Below, one piece after another: positions 1 through 6,351 of a stretch of 7,518 nucleotides of DNA (the stretch's first letter is position 1; every line of letters starts with the position of its first letter). A program made the position numbers and the translations under genes. Under the pieces are notes generated by a model. It had not been told where the DNA came from and ran no database searches. It was given only the letters and a program-made list of their open reading frames with translations. This stretch comes from an uncultured Eubacteriales bacterium (GTDB lineage: Bacteria; Bacillota; Clostridia; Eubacteriales; Anaerofustaceae). The stretch lies in the NCBI GenBank assembly GCA_902796565.1, contig CADBPP010000135.1:1-7518 (forward strand). The letters run 5' to 3'.

Positions 1-120
1 CTGCATTTGTCATAACTTTTTAGTCCTTTCTATATATGATAATGTTTCCGATTCTGTCACCGCAGTTTATTATATCGCACGGAAGGTGATGAATTCTACC
101 ATCAAAACAAAAATAGGATC

Positions 121-161
121 TCACTCATGTGATAATACTGTGATAATCACCCGGTTATAAT
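121..161 (+). promoter_or_regulatory. Promoter with operator-like GTGATAAT repeats
   Basis: A perfect TATAAT lies at 156-161, about 46 bases before the ribosome binding site of the small membrane-protein gene. The -35 region at the usual spacing (about 133-138, TAATAC) is poor, so an activator may be needed. The same region carries TGTGATAAT twice, at 128-136 and 139-147, exactly 11 bases apart, about one helical turn. The second copy runs into CAC, giving the near-palindrome GTGATAATCAC (140-150). A TCAC-4-GTGA inverted pair lies at 121-132. The repeats are seen directly. That they bind a regulator is inference from spacing, symmetry and position over the -35 region. Confidence 0.5.
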
Positions 162-221
162 GAAATCAACAAAAGGAAAACACTTCACCAATCATTTGAA
201 AATAGAAAAGGAGATAAAAAA

Positions 222-437
222 ATGAAAAACATGATTGAAAATAACCCGGTATTCGCAGCAGCTTTCTATTTCATTCTTACATGGGCAGGTTTCCCGATCG
301 CAGCTTTGATATCCAGCCAGGTGAGAGGCATCTCTTTTGAAGTAGCAGCCAGCACACCTTATATCCTCTTTACCTTCGTCTTCGGATCCATCGTCGCCGC
401 GTCTCAGATGTACATCAGAGCGAAGAAATCATTATGA
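222..437 (+). CDS. Small two-helix membrane protein, unknown function
   Basis: This encodes a 71-residue protein that I do not recognise. Two hydrophobic stretches are visible, about residues 9-31 and 43-62, joined by a short polar loop (SQVRGISFE) and followed by a basic tail (RAKKSL). Both are long enough to span the membrane. By the positive-inside rule the basic tail would be cytoplasmic, as would the N-terminus in a hairpin topology. The ATG is well supported by AAAGGAG at 207-213 with 8 bases of spacing, a promoter-like region lies upstream and a hairpin terminator downstream, so it is very probably a real single-gene transcript. It is the only plus-strand gene here. No toxin, holin or transporter motif could be identified. 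Confidence 0.8.
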   Translation: MKNMIENNPVFAAAFYFILTWAGFPIAALISSQVRGISFEVAASTPYILFTFVFGSIVAASQMYIRAKKSL

Positions 438-461
438 AAAGCAATAAAAGTTTAAAGCATC

Positions 462-506
462 AAAAGAGCAGCGCTGTCACCCATATCAGCCCTGCTCTTT
501 CTTTTA
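462..506 (+). terminator. Rho-independent terminator after the small membrane protein
   Basis: AAAGAGCAG (463-471) pairs with CTGCTCTTT (492-500), extended inward by GCTG (473-476) with CAGC (487-490) after one C-C mismatch. A T-rich run follows (CTTTCTTTT). It lies 25 bases after the stop codon at 437. The outer A/T pairs and the TTTT on the opposite strand allow weaker use in the minus direction. Confidence 0.8.
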
Positions 507-513
507 TGCTTTT

Positions 514-612
514 CTATTTTCCAACCTGCAGCCTGTGATATCTCCGTCGTCCGATCAGCAGCGCCGCTATGACGATTACCGAATATATGACAGGTGCTGC
601 CTGGTAATTCAG
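514..612 (-). pseudogene. C-terminal remnant of a lost membrane protein
   Basis: Read on the minus strand, this stretch gives 32 codons and a TAG stop. It starts LNYQAAP, passes through a hydrophobic helix (about VIYSVIVIAALLIG) and ends in a basic tail with GRRRYH. This looks like the last transmembrane helix and cytoplasmic tail of a transporter or permease. There is no start codon or ribosome binding site. The frame is open only back to a TAA at 628-630, inside the terminator hairpin of the neighbouring transcription unit. The simplest reading is the tail of a deleted gene whose own terminator is the hairpin at 462-500 read in the minus direction. The family cannot be named from so little sequence, and chance coding is possible. 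Confidence 0.4.
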
Positions 613-613
613 G

Positions 614-661
614 AATAAAAACAGCGCTTACTCATCTTCGTCCCAAAATGAGTAAGCGCTG
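614..661 (-). terminator. Strong terminator closing the minus-strand gene cluster
   Basis: A perfect 14-bp inverted repeat, CAGCGCTTACTCAT (622-635) and ATGAGTAAGCGCTG (648-661), encloses a 12-base loop. On the minus strand it is followed at once by TTTTTATT (complement of 614-621), the standard layout of a rho-independent terminator. It lies 40 bases after the stop of the truncated acyltransferase gene. No comparable T-run follows it on the plus strand. Confidence 0.9.
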
Positions 662-701
662 ATACATTACTGTGTTTTAGCTCCAGAAACAATCTGCCCG
701 T

Positions 702-1586
702 TTATGTATCGATATCGCGCTTCTCAGGCGCTGCGTGCAGATGTTTCATATGTCTCAAATAAAACTCATCAAACTCATGGTGTCCCCAGTCAGAAAAAAC
801 TGTTCCCGGAATTTCGGAAGCGATCTCCCGGGAAATGTTTCTAACCAGCGTATCGCTCTCATATGACTGTGTAAAAACCATCCTGAGAGTTCCGCCGAAT
901 TCACACGCCAATATCCATAACAGATAAGAATAGCTGCCCGCATAGGCAGTCAGGGAAGTGACATGCGGATCGATCTCTTCACCAAACCGGACTTTCCCTG
1001 CATAAGAGATTCCATATGTATAAATCGCAGTGTCCGTCTTCCGCCCTTCGCGAACAATGATTTTGGTTTTGATACCGACCGGCAGAGAAGTATCGATAAA
1101 CGGCTTGGATCTCTCATTGATGTCATAACGATCCATCTTTGCCGAATACGGGATCGGAAAATTAGATGAAGCATTCCCGCTGGTCTCGAAATGAAAAATC
1201 GGACGCAGATCAACCGGAGTATAGCCGATGATGACTTTTTCCCCAACGTCGTAGGTTTTGCGAATAGCACGGCCTATGAAAGCATGCAGAGTCGAGACGA
1301 CGGAGCTTTCGTTGTTTTTTGAAAGGGCAAGAAGCGGCTTCAAAGGCACATCGATCTCACAAATATGCTGCATTGTCGTCCGTTTTCCGAAATTCTTTTC
1401 CGGCAGACGAAAAACCTCCTCTTCTTTCGGAACGAAATATCCGATCGTTTTTCCGGGAGCTCCGCCCTTCAGGATGTTCTCATAACAGGGAATCGTATCT
1501 TCACTGTCCGGCTCAGGGAGCTTTATATCTGCCAATCCCATTGTACGTAGCATAAAGCAGAAGCCCCTCGGTCTCTTTCGTGGCAA
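702..1586 (-). CDS. N-terminally truncated condensation-domain-like acyltransferase
   Basis: The 294-codon frame resembles the C-terminal two thirds of condensation-domain-like (HxxxD / alcohol acetyltransferase-type) proteins. Residues about 16-72 look like the linker after the catalytic half. Residues 75 onward resemble the second subdomain, with PVDLRP at 124-129, a GNASSNFPIPY segment at about 138-147 and a late hydrophobic floor-loop-like region. The N-terminal subdomain that should carry HHxxxDG is absent. There is no room for it, because the glutaredoxin-like gene ends only 41 bases upstream. The nominal first codon is TTG at 1586 and has no good ribosome site. An ATG at 1553, behind AGGGG at 10 bases, is a possible start. 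It is probably a remnant, perhaps still translated but catalytically dead. The protein class is recalled from family patterns, not searched. Confidence 0.7.
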   Translation of the reverse strand: MPRKRPRGFCFMLRTMGLADIKLPEPDSEDTIPCYENILKGGAPGKTIGYFVPKEEEVFRLPEKNFGKRTTMQHICEIDVPLKPLLALSKNNESSVVSTLHAFIGRAIRKTYDVGEKVIIGYTPVDLRPIFHFETSGNASSNFPIPYSAKMDRYDINERSKPFIDTSLPVGIKTKIIVREGRKTDTAIYTYGISYAGKVRFGEEIDPHVTSLTAYAGSYSYLLWILACEFGGTLRMVFTQSYESDTLVRNISREIASEIPGTVFSDWGHHEFDEFYLRHMKHLHAAPEKRDIDT

Positions 1587-1627
1587 GGCGCCTCTTCCTG
1601 CCAGTCTCCATCAGAGGCTTCAGGTGC

Positions 1628-1912
1628 TTACCCTTCTCTGAAAACTGTATCCAGTGCAGCTTGTATTTTTGCCTTGATATCCTCATAATTCTCCGAAGGA
1701 TCAGCCTCGTAAAGCTTCATGTCCCCGTAATAGATGGTCGGTACATAGTAGTAATCATATTTCCCGGCAAGGGCAGGTTCCTTACTCTCTTCGATCCAAT
1801 CGATACGGATGGATGAATATGCGGGGTTCTCTCTTGTGAGCTCGTCCAGAGCCCGCCGTGCTTTGATACAGTACGGGCAATGCTCCAGGTAAAACAATGT
1901 AATACTTTTCAT
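1628..1912 (-). CDS. Glutaredoxin-like thiol-disulfide oxidoreductase (CPYC)
   Basis: The product is a 94-residue thioredoxin-fold protein of usual glutaredoxin size, presumably cytosolic. The first strand (KSITLFYLEHC) leads into the redox motif C12-P-Y-C15, the classical glutaredoxin active site. The cis-proline before the third strand is in VPT (Pro58), followed by a glutaredoxin-like YYGD. It would reduce protein or mixed disulfides, perhaps with a non-glutathione thiol since many Clostridia lack glutathione. The ATG at 1912 is chosen because GGAGG lies 8 bases before it (1921-1925). A GTG at 1927 in the same frame would place that site inside the gene. It follows the peroxiredoxin gene by 28 bases, so it may recycle that enzyme; this is inference. 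Confidence 0.88.
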   Translation of the reverse strand: MKSITLFYLEHCPYCIKARRALDELTRENPAYSSIRIDWIEESKEPALAGKYDYYYVPTIYYGDMKLYEADPSENYEDIKAKIQAALDTVFREG

Positions 1913-1940
1913 GGGTAGATCCTCCACGTTATTCTCGATC

Positions 1941-2396
1941 TTATTCCAGTTCTCCCAACATCTGCACCGGGTTGTCAGCAGCTTTCACTTTATCAAATGC
2001 CTTAATGATCACACCGTTCTCATCGATCAGGTATGTCGTCCGCACAACGCCCATACTGACCTTGCCGTAATTCTTCTTTTCTTTCCAGACATCATAAGCC
2101 TGGATCACTTCCTTCTCCGGGTCAGACAGAAGTGTAAAGGGAAGGCCGTATTTTTCCTCAAATTTCTTATGAGATGCCACACTGTCCTTGCTCACGCCCA
2201 GAACGACTGCGCCTTTCTCACGAAACTGGGGATAGAGCTCTCCAAAAGCGCATGCCTGCTTCGTACAACCGGCTGTCATGTCTTTCGGGTAGAAATACAG
2301 GATCACCTTCTGCCCCTGATAATCAGCAAGACTTCTCATTTCTCCATTCTGGTCCGGCAAGGTAAATGCCGGGGCTTTAGTACCTGTCGCTAACAT
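1941..2396 (-). CDS. bcp: Peroxiredoxin, Bcp/PrxQ type thiol peroxidase
   Basis: This 151-residue cytosolic enzyme matches the usual length of the Bcp/PrxQ class, which reduces hydrogen peroxide and organic hydroperoxides at a reactive cysteine. The active-site motif PxxxTxxC is present as P37-KDM-T41-AG-C44, giving peroxidatic Cys44. Cys49 lies four residues later, the typical resolving position of atypical two-cysteine members, and the conserved arginine is Arg119 in VVRTTYLID. The N-terminus (GTKAPAFTLPDQNG) is typical of the family. AAGGAGAA lies 6 bases before the ATG. Thioredoxin is the usual reductant. The CPYC protein gene 28 bases downstream suggests a dedicated partner. The internal M-T-A-G-C differs slightly from the common N-T-P-G-C but keeps every key residue. 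Confidence 0.95.
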   Translation of the reverse strand: MLATGTKAPAFTLPDQNGEMRSLADYQGQKVILYFYPKDMTAGCTKQACAFGELYPQFREKGAVVLGVSKDSVASHKKFEEKYGLPFTLLSDPEKEVIQAYDVWKEKKNYGKVSMGVVRTTYLIDENGVIIKAFDKVKAADNPVQMLGELE

Positions 2397-2428
2397 GAAT
2401 TATTCTCCTTTAATTTCTCTGTCAGTTT

Positions 2429-3172
2429 TTATTTTCTCAGTGCTTCGCTCAGGGAGTTCGGAATCCCTCGCGGTCCGCGGACTGCATAAATGCCATACTC
2501 CGACTGAAGTACTTCAAAAGTAAACTTATCCGGGGAATAGCGCTTCTGCAGCCGGATCTTCATCAGCGCCTTGATCGTAATGTACTTATGCTCAAATTCA
2601 TATGGAATCCCTGTCTCTATCACCAGGCACTTGTACATTACTGCCGATACAGGCGCTCCGACATACATGAAAACCGTATCGCCCTTTTTTATGCCGGCTC
2701 CCTGTTTCCAGTCTATCACATCCGTTTCGTCAAAAGCGTGGATAATGTCGTAGTATTTCGGATTTGCCGGGATGATCCATTCCTTCGGCGGACGGATCTT
2801 TTCTTTCTTTTTCGCGGAAGCCGTGGCCATAAAGCTCATATCGATCAGCTCACGTACCTTTTCCTCCGGAACAGAGCCGTCCAGCAAAACCGAGAGCCAA
2901 TGCAGCTTATTCATGTGATAGGCCGGCATGATCCCATCTTCCTGAATGAGTATGTCACGAAAGAATATGTCATCTGCCTTCAGGTTGATCACATCCACGT
3001 AATCAGAGCCTGAAAGTCCGAGCCGGTCCCTCTGCACATCCATCACCAGCGCAAACCACTTTTTGTTGTCAGTGTGCCGGAAAACTGCGCTGCCGTCATA
3101 CTTTCGCCATGGATATTCCGGGGAGACTTTATATTTTTCCTTTATGTAATCAAAAACTGCCTGCCGGTTCAT
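2429..3172 (-). CDS. MmcQ/YjbR domain fused to an EVE-like (PUA superfamily) domain
   Basis: The 247-residue protein has two parts. Residues about 1-117 are a MmcQ/YjbR domain (CyaY-like fold), with YPWRKYDG, WFALVMDV and the hallmark PAYHMNKLHW at 83-92. A lysine-rich linker (about 118-130) leads to an EVE-like domain at about 131-245, with WIIPANPKYYDI, the GDTVFMYVG strand (164-172) and a closing RGPRGIP. MmcQ/YjbR proteins are proposed DNA-binding proteins of unclear role. EVE domains of the PUA superfamily often bind modified bases such as methylcytosine in DNA or modified RNA. The fusion therefore suggests a nucleic-acid modification reader; substrate and role are unproven. AGAGGA stands 7 bases before the ATG. 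It sits between the metallopeptidase (39 bases) and the peroxiredoxin (32 bases) genes, with no catalytic partner nearby. Confidence 0.85.
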   Translation of the reverse strand: MNRQAVFDYIKEKYKVSPEYPWRKYDGSAVFRHTDNKKWFALVMDVQRDRLGLSGSDYVDVINLKADDIFFRDILIQEDGIMPAYHMNKLHWLSVLLDGSVPEEKVRELIDMSFMATASAKKKEKIRPPKEWIIPANPKYYDIIHAFDETDVIDWKQGAGIKKGDTVFMYVGAPVSAVMYKCLVIETGIPYEFEHKYITIKALMKIRLQKRYSPDKFTFEVLQSEYGIYAVRGPRGIPNSLSEALRK

Positions 3173-3211
3173 CTGTAAGTCCTCTTCTGATCTTATTTCC
3201 GGGTAATGTTG

Positions 3212-4015
3212 TTATATCCCCCAACCGTTGTCATTTAAACTACCTTCAAGCAGAAACCGCGGCTGCTTTTTTTCAAGCATGCTCTTTACGATGCGGTACG
3301 TGTTCAGCCAGTGGTCAACATCCAGATATTCGTCATCGTAATGCTCATTATAATACCCAATACTGAAATTCACGCCGCAGATACGCTTACATAACGCAAC
3401 TATGTCCGTGCGTGACCGGCGCCCTGCATCCATGTACCCCGTCTGTGACTCAACATAATCAATGAACTCTCTGCTGACCGACAGATCATAAGTCTTGTAA
3501 TCACAGTCATTTCTTCTGTCCAGCTGGATCATGTAATTATGCGAATTCAGTTCATCCGCTATCTCCGGGTAACTGCGCATGAGATGATTTGCTCCGATCT
3601 GCCCATGCTCTTCGCCGTCGGTAAGCAGGAGGGAGTGTCCGCTGTTTCGAAGCAGCCACAGCATTGCGCATCCTGCCCTGTCATCAGCGCCGAGACCCCA
3701 TCCGTTCCAGCCGCCCTGCCGAACGATTCCATCACTCAGGACAGGTCTGTGTTCTTTTTCCAGGAGTTCTTTTTCATCGATCTCCGGAAGAAAGAATCCC
3801 CAGTACAGTTTGTCCCATACCGTGTCCGTATGCGCGGCCAGTACGACTCGGTCCTCCCTCGTCCCGGGCACGTATACAAACCCCTTTTTCTCTCCGTCAA
3901 AATGAGAAATTGCCCCATCCAGCCCGGCGAACTTTTGAAGAACCGGCACAGAATCATCCGGGCGGAATGCGAGAAACTGCATCAATATCTCAGTTTCATG
4001 TGAAAATGATCTCAT
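3212..4015 (-). CDS. M20/M28-like zinc metallopeptidase family protein
   Basis: This 267-residue protein carries the metal-site pattern of co-catalytic di-zinc aminopeptidases and deacylases of clan MH. Visible are H62-x-D64 in LAAHTDTV, the bridging aspartate in GLGADDRAG (about D111), the catalytic Glu135 with ligand Glu136 in TDGEEHGQIGA, D166 in IQLDRRND, and H225 in YYNEHYDDEY. All five ligand positions and the general base appear intact, so it should be active, probably releasing an N-terminal or acyl-amide group from a small peptide or amino acid. It is shorter than most M20 enzymes (about 350-450 residues) and has no room for the lid/dimerisation domain, which fits a single-domain M28-like form. 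There is no signal peptide, so it is cytosolic. AAGGA lies 7 bases before the ATG. The substrate cannot be told from context. Confidence 0.85.
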   Translation of the reverse strand: MRSFSHETEILMQFLAFRPDDSVPVLQKFAGLDGAISHFDGEKKGFVYVPGTREDRVVLAAHTDTVWDKLYWGFFLPEIDEKELLEKEHRPVLSDGIVRQGGWNGWGLGADDRAGCAMLWLLRNSGHSLLLTDGEEHGQIGANHLMRSYPEIADELNSHNYMIQLDRRNDCDYKTYDLSVSREFIDYVESQTGYMDAGRRSRTDIVALCKRICGVNFSIGYYNEHYDDEYLDVDHWLNTYRIVKSMLEKKQPRFLLEGSLNDNGWGI

Positions 4016-4046
4016 TTTTTCATCCTTTCTGTTCTCTCACGCCGGA

Positions 4047-4508
4047 TCAATCTCCCTGGGGGACCCCAGGATGAAGGCTCTTATTCCGGTAGTTGAGATT
4101 GGTACGCAGTGTATACCCCTGCGCATCCCAGAACGCGTTTGCCTCGTCATTATCCTTATATACTAATCCGAAAGCTTTTGTAATACCTTCCTGACGCAAA
4201 GCTTCCTCAGCTTTGCTGACAAGCATGCCCGCTATTCCCTGGCGCCTGTAGCCCGGATGAACGCACAGATGATGTATGATTGCGCGCATTCCATCGTTCC
4301 CCGTAAGGATAACGCCAATGACCTTCTTTCCGGCAGCTTCGTCATACGCCAGAAAACATGTCTCAGGATTCCTCCGAAGAAAACGTCCTATGCCTTCCCG
4401 GCTGTCATCCACGGGATTCAATGCCCTTTTCGTCTGCTCTGAACTGCTCCAGAGTTCATAGATATCATCATAATCCTCAATTGTTACGCGCCTGATCACA
4501 TAAGCCAC
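4047..4508 (-). CDS. GNAT family N-acetyltransferase
   Basis: From the chosen GTG start the protein has 153 residues, a normal single-domain GNAT. It begins AYVIRRVTIEDYDDIYELW, the usual first strand and helix, and contains the acetyl-CoA pyrophosphate loop RRQGIAG (about 88-94) after strand IIHHLCVHP. The late motif NDEANAFWDAQGY (about 120-132) is the typical motif-B helix. GNATs transfer acetyl from acetyl-CoA to an amine; the target is unknown. GTG at 4508 is preferred because AGGGGG lies 8 bases upstream (4517-4522). An in-frame ATG at 4601 would run back over the end of the esterase gene and add 31 residues with no family resemblance. It lies 37 bases after the esterase stop and 31 before the metallopeptidase start, so it is probably co-transcribed. 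Confidence 0.88.
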   Translation of the reverse strand: MAYVIRRVTIEDYDDIYELWSSSEQTKRALNPVDDSREGIGRFLRRNPETCFLAYDEAAGKKVIGVILTGNDGMRAIIHHLCVHPGYRRQGIAGMLVSKAEEALRQEGITKAFGLVYKDNDEANAFWDAQGYTLRTNLNYRNKSLHPGVPQGD

Positions 4509-4545
4509 GCCGAATACCCCCTGTCTTGGTGCATACCTGCTGCAT

Positions 4546-6306
4546 TTATTCCCATCCGTACATCCTGTCAAGTATCTCATACAGCGCAAGGTCCGGTTCA
4601 TCGATCATGCCTGTATGCCTGCCGAATTCCATGACCTTGCTGCTGTCCTCTGACTGCTCAAAACCTGACAGCGTCCCGCTGTTAGGATCCCCATTCTTTG
4701 CGAAATCCACCCAGTACGTATGCATCATATCCGAAAGACTTCTGTCTTCCTCCGTAAAAAGCTTCGACTTCTCAGGGATCATACCGAAGGTATAGATCAT
4801 CTCTCCGCTGTGCCAGCTTCCGAGCCTTCCGTTGTCTTTCGTAAACAGATACTCCCAGGACGGCACGCCGTTTTCCTGTTCCAGGCGGTTCAGGCAGTAG
4901 TGAGAGTAATTAAAAAAGATCGCGCCGTATATCTTCGCCCAGTACCTGTCAGCTTCTTCATCCGTGGATGGATCATATAAGGCAAGCACTTCATCCGCAT
5001 AGCCGCCGAACCATCCGCGGATCCTGTCTTCATAATTCTTCAGGTTCGCATGGGCAAACAGAATGAACGGTCCGCTCTCCTCCGCGTTATAACCGTGAAT
5101 AACAGCTTCTTCGTTATGGATGCCCTGTTTTCTGAGCGTATACGGCGTATCCGGAAGTACATACCCGTCGATCGTGACATGATGCTGCGTCTCCTGCTCG
5201 CCGACCAGCTTTTCTGCAGGGAGTTTCCTGAGTTCTTCCAGTGACGAGCAGCCGTATCGTTTCATCAGGCTTTCGCCCGAAGATAAAGCCTCGTCAAACA
5301 GCCGGTAAGAGTGCGGGGGACGGACGGATGAGATCGCTGAGCTTTCCAGAACAGCTTTTCTGAATAAGCCTGCCGAGAGCGGGGATACGCACAGCGCATC
5401 CACACATACCGCGCCGGCAGATTCTCCGATCAGTGTTACATTTTCCGGATCCCCGCCGAAGCTTTCTATGTTATCCCTGACCCATTCCAGCGTCTTGATC
5501 TGGTCAAGGAGCCCGAAGTTGCCGGCTGTACCTTCCTCTCTCATCATCTCTTCCGTGGCAAGAAAACCGAATACACCAAGGCGGTAACCCATATTGACGC
5601 AGATGACTCCGTCCCTGGCGTACCCCTCTCCGCTGTAGTCCTTATACCAGGGCTGCCCCGTCTGCAGGGAGCCGCCGTGAATGTAGACGACCACAGGCGC
5701 CTTGCTGACGGATCCTGCGGGTTTCCATATATTCAGGTACAGACTGTCTTCCGAACAGGCTTCACGGTAAGAATCATTCAGTGTTATCCGGTACTCATGA
5801 TATCCTATGATCTGCGCAAGTGAATTATAGATGGGAAGATTCTGCTTCTGCATGGACATCGGCGCAAAAGTATCACATTCAAGAATCGTATTCCAGGGCT
5901 CCGGATCCTGCGGTTTCTTCCAGCGAAGCTCACCAACCGGCGGCGCGGCATAGGGTATTCCTGCAAACAGTTCTGTCCCGCCGGGAAGAACAACGCCTCT
6001 CACATCACCATAAGCTGTTGAGTACACATCTGTTCTCTGCGGATCTTTCTCTTCCGAGGCGGGAACCAGCCGTACCGGCGGCCAGCTCACAAAAACGATA
6101 CCCACGCAGACTGCAAGGAAAGAGAGCACGCAGAGTCCCCTCATCCACCATCGAAATGACCCCATATGCCGTTTCCCGAGCATGATCATCGCCGCAAACG
6201 CAAGGATAAGCAAAAAGAAGCCGATCCATGTATTTTTATTCAGTTCAAGAAACGCACCCGTAAGGATGCTGATCATGATCGTAAAGATCCATCCGATAAC
6301 ACGCAT
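4546..6306 (-). CDS. Membrane-anchored type B carboxylesterase
   Basis: The 586-residue protein opens with three hydrophobic segments (about 1-20, 27-43 and 56-75). A full carboxylesterase/lipase type B domain (alpha/beta hydrolase, PnbA-like) follows from about residue 90. Seen are the FAGIPYAAPPVGELRW entry motif, EDSLYLNIW (186-194), the oxyanion loop HGG (210-212), the nucleophile elbow G-E-S-A-G with Ser296, a likely acid Glu410 in GYNAEESGP, and His499 in GSWHSGEM. The catalytic triad is complete, so it should hydrolyse carboxylic esters. With three helices before it the domain would face outward if the N-terminus is inside. ATG 6306 is preferred: AAGGGG lies 9 bases upstream and the predicted transcript begins near 6345. 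An in-frame ATG at 6348 lacks a ribosome site and would add 14 residues. The natural substrate is unknown. Confidence 0.9.
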   Translation of the reverse strand: MRVIGWIFTIMISILTGAFLELNKNTWIGFFLLILAFAAMIMLGKRHMGSFRWWMRGLCVLSFLAVCVGIVFVSWPPVRLVPASEEKDPQRTDVYSTAYGDVRGVVLPGGTELFAGIPYAAPPVGELRWKKPQDPEPWNTILECDTFAPMSMQKQNLPIYNSLAQIIGYHEYRITLNDSYREACSEDSLYLNIWKPAGSVSKAPVVVYIHGGSLQTGQPWYKDYSGEGYARDGVICVNMGYRLGVFGFLATEEMMREEGTAGNFGLLDQIKTLEWVRDNIESFGGDPENVTLIGESAGAVCVDALCVSPLSAGLFRKAVLESSAISSVRPPHSYRLFDEALSSGESLMKRYGCSSLEELRKLPAEKLVGEQETQHHVTIDGYVLPDTPYTLRKQGIHNEEAVIHGYNAEESGPFILFAHANLKNYEDRIRGWFGGYADEVLALYDPSTDEEADRYWAKIYGAIFFNYSHYCLNRLEQENGVPSWEYLFTKDNGRLGSWHSGEMIYTFGMIPEKSKLFTEEDRSLSDMMHTYWVDFAKNGDPNSGTLSGFEQSEDSSKVMEFGRHTGMIDEPDLALYEILDRMYGWE

Positions 6307-6351
6307 TGCTGTTTTCCCCTTGATCGTGTCCTGTTTATTGGATTCCATGAA

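Noticed and set aside
1..43. A second possible promoter, TTGTCA (7-12) with TATATA (31-36).
   Set aside because: The spacing is 18 and the -10 is poor. The perfect TATAAT at 156-161 lies closer to the only plus-strand gene, so it was not listed.
81..160. A 23-codon frame from ATG 89 after GGAAGG.
   Set aside because: The ribosome site is only two bases from the ATG and the frame overlaps the operator-like repeats and the promoter -10. It is unlikely to be translated.
1514..1612. A 32-codon minus-strand frame (METGRKRR...) between the glutaredoxin-like gene and the acyltransferase fragment.
   Set aside because: There is no strong ribosome site and no recognisable product. It overlaps the start of the longer acyltransferase frame.
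1911..2393. A 160-codon plus-strand frame.
   Set aside because: It is an antisense shadow of the peroxiredoxin gene, whose active-site motifs are clear on the minus strand.
4055..4070. Palindrome CCTGGGG-GA-CCCCAGG at the end of the GNAT gene.
   Set aside because: The stem is short, no T-run follows and it lies in coding sequence (HPGVPQGD). It is probably chance.
3539..4074. Two long overlapping plus-strand frames (154 and 136 codons).
   Set aside because: Both lie opposite the metallopeptidase, which has all catalytic residues. They have no ribosome sites and no family features.
4509..4601. N-terminal extension of the GNAT to an ATG at 4601.
   Set aside because: It overlaps the esterase 3' end and has no GNAT similarity, while a GTG with a good ribosome site lies at 4508.
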